Positions 62,578 to 64,000 of a stretch of 64,000 nucleotides of DNA are shown here, piece after piece. A program made the translations under genes and the position numbers. Below the pieces are notes generated by a model that saw only the letters and a list, made by a program, of their open reading frames with translations, was not told where the DNA came from and searched no databases. Origin of the DNA: Adineta steineri (lineage: Eukaryota > Rotifera > Eurotatoria > Adinetida > Adinetidae); contig CAJNOI010000263.1 in assembly GCA_905250115.1 (NCBI GenBank), positions 33,858-97,857 of the forward strand. The letters are read 5' to 3'. Positions within the stretch are counted from its first letter, which is position 1; each line of letters starts with the position of its first letter.

Positions 62578-64000
62578 GTATATTAAACTTATTTGGTAAT
62601 TAATTAGAAAGAAATCGAGATTGCACGAAAATTACAGGTTCAACAATGAAACTTCGACACCCTCAACTTAGCTTGAGGGACATGTGGAAAAAATTAACTT
62701 TTTTTTATTTTGATTATATGAAATGATATTATTGTATGAACGATTTGTTTTATTCTGTGAAAGATGTTTCCATATTTAAGTGTCGATTAATCATATTTTA
62801 TGTAACTTTTTACATTTTTATAATTAAAATGCTAGTTTTATGAAATTTTCTGTTATTATAGTATTGACTTTACTTGACTGTAATACTGTTAAAAAGTTCA
62901 ATAATCCTTTAAAAACAATATAAAGAAAATTAAAAGACTTATAAAAACTACATAGTTGAAAGTAGCAAGAAAATATTCTCTTCTTTATGGACATAATAGA
63001 AGATCTCTATTTTAATTTATGAAGGATAAGACAGATTAGAAGATCCGGGACTTTCTAATGTATTCACGGCATTAATAGAATCAAACATCGACTAAATTTT
63101 TGTTTTTCAGAATATATATAGTATAATAAAAAATTTTACTTCAACAGTTTTTTACTTTTTTTCGGAAACTTTGTATTTCCTTTAAAAAATAATGATTTTT
63201 TATGTTGTTTTAACAAAAGTCAGGTTTTATGTTCATTGAAAGTTTGCTTCTGCATTTACATATATGATTAAAGCATTTCTGTGATATTTCTTATTAACAG
63301 AAGAAAAAAAGGGTAACATCTGGCAGGATTCTGTATGACGCTAAACTGAACAAAGGAAGAGAACTCATTCTTTTTATTTCCATATGGTGTGTTTGTTGCA
63401 AAGGATAAAAAAAAGATTTCATAATCAATGAATCGCATAGGCGAATAAAATTGTTGTTTAGTTGAGCAGTTTTTTCTCAATCTTATATATATTAATACTT
63501 CTATTATTTTAGTAATTTCCTAATAAATTATTTAAGAAGATAACCGAAAACATTTATATTTCGATTTGATTTAAAAGAAAAGAGTTATTATAGTTGGTTA
63601 TTAGTTAGCATTTCAACAAAGTAAATATATTCAATGTTTTTTTTTTCAATTTTTCAGTTTGATAGAGTTAGTCAAGAATATGTTGATTTAAATATAAAGA
63701 TTAATTATTAATCGTTCCTATTTTCTTATATGATATATTTCATTTAGATATTAAACTCAATCTATCAATAAAAAAGAGAAAATGAGAATCTGACTGCATT
63801 AGTTTTATTCTCACAGGAAACGTGACATTTTTTTTTTATGAAAAGCACTGATTTTCAGTGTTAGATTAAGTAATACTAATTGTATTAAATGTTAGTTTAA
63901 GCAGTTTTCTTCTCCATCCTACGTAGAAACGTCTGATATTTATAGGAAATAACACAACTCATATCTGACAACATTTTTTTTTGCAAAATCATTCTTGATA
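62578..64000. other. Gene-free right edge
   Basis: AT-rich sequence with no supported gene, RNA or repeat. The minus ORF at 63268-63480 lacks any domain. Confidence 0.45.

Noticed and set aside
1-64000. Prokaryotic features such as CRISPR arrays, operons or ribosome binding sites
   Set aside because: Spliced eukaryotic genes and metazoan domain families dominate; no regularly spaced direct repeats were seen.

Overview
The window looks like animal genomic DNA, most likely from a bdelloid rotifer. It is strongly AT-rich and its genes carry many very short GT-AG introns of about 50-80 bases. The gene families fit: a polycystin-1-like protein, NHL and FG-GAP propellers, F-box/LRR-like proteins, a divergent nuclear receptor and a peptide-type GPCR. 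At least nine short interstitial tracts resemble TGTGGG, the hexamer I know as the bdelloid telomere repeat. The species assignment is inference; no search was possible. Two 100-base N runs (13719-13818, 44906-45005) are scaffold gaps.

Layout. At 1-284 (minus) is the 5' end of a gene for a charged Arg/Glu/Gly-rich protein, cut by the window edge. 285-8064 is a gene-poor AT-rich stretch. At 8065-10676 (plus) is a five-exon nuclear receptor. Around 11.5-11.75 kb (plus) is a possible small secreted peptide gene. From 25834 down to 12445 (minus) is one very large gene that I could splice with consistent reading phase: signal peptide, four NHL propellers (one exon each), a 302-codon Ser/Thr stalk, REJ module, GAIN/GPS, TM1, PLAT, then an assembly gap, then the polycystin channel. 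At 30067-31047 (minus) is a two-exon GPCR. At 34264-37233 (plus) is an F-box pseudogene split by a 1.5 kb hAT-like transposon. At 38491-39009 (minus) is a small secreted Cys-containing protein. 39-45 kb has no host gene but holds a cluster of miniature inverted-repeat elements. From 45071 (5' end lost in a gap) to 57475 (plus) a long gene seems to encode three tandem copies of a two-transmembrane, Cys-rich ectodomain unit, then another TM, a Ser/Thr linker and a seven-repeat FG-GAP propeller. At 58928-60820 (minus) is a second F-box family member with two in-frame TAA stops. The rest, to 64000, is non-coding apart from a hAT-type MITE.

How the parts relate. The two large genes share a design: a beta-propeller ectodomain and a Ser/Thr-rich stalk attached to a channel or channel-like membrane core, with the propeller and stalk exons joined through phase-1 introns. 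This suggests surface sensing or recognition proteins built by exon shuffling. The intron and intergenic regions hold small mobile elements (hAT, TTAA-flanked, foldback) and telomere-like palindromes. All gene models come from manual reading of splice signals and phase; there is no expression evidence.
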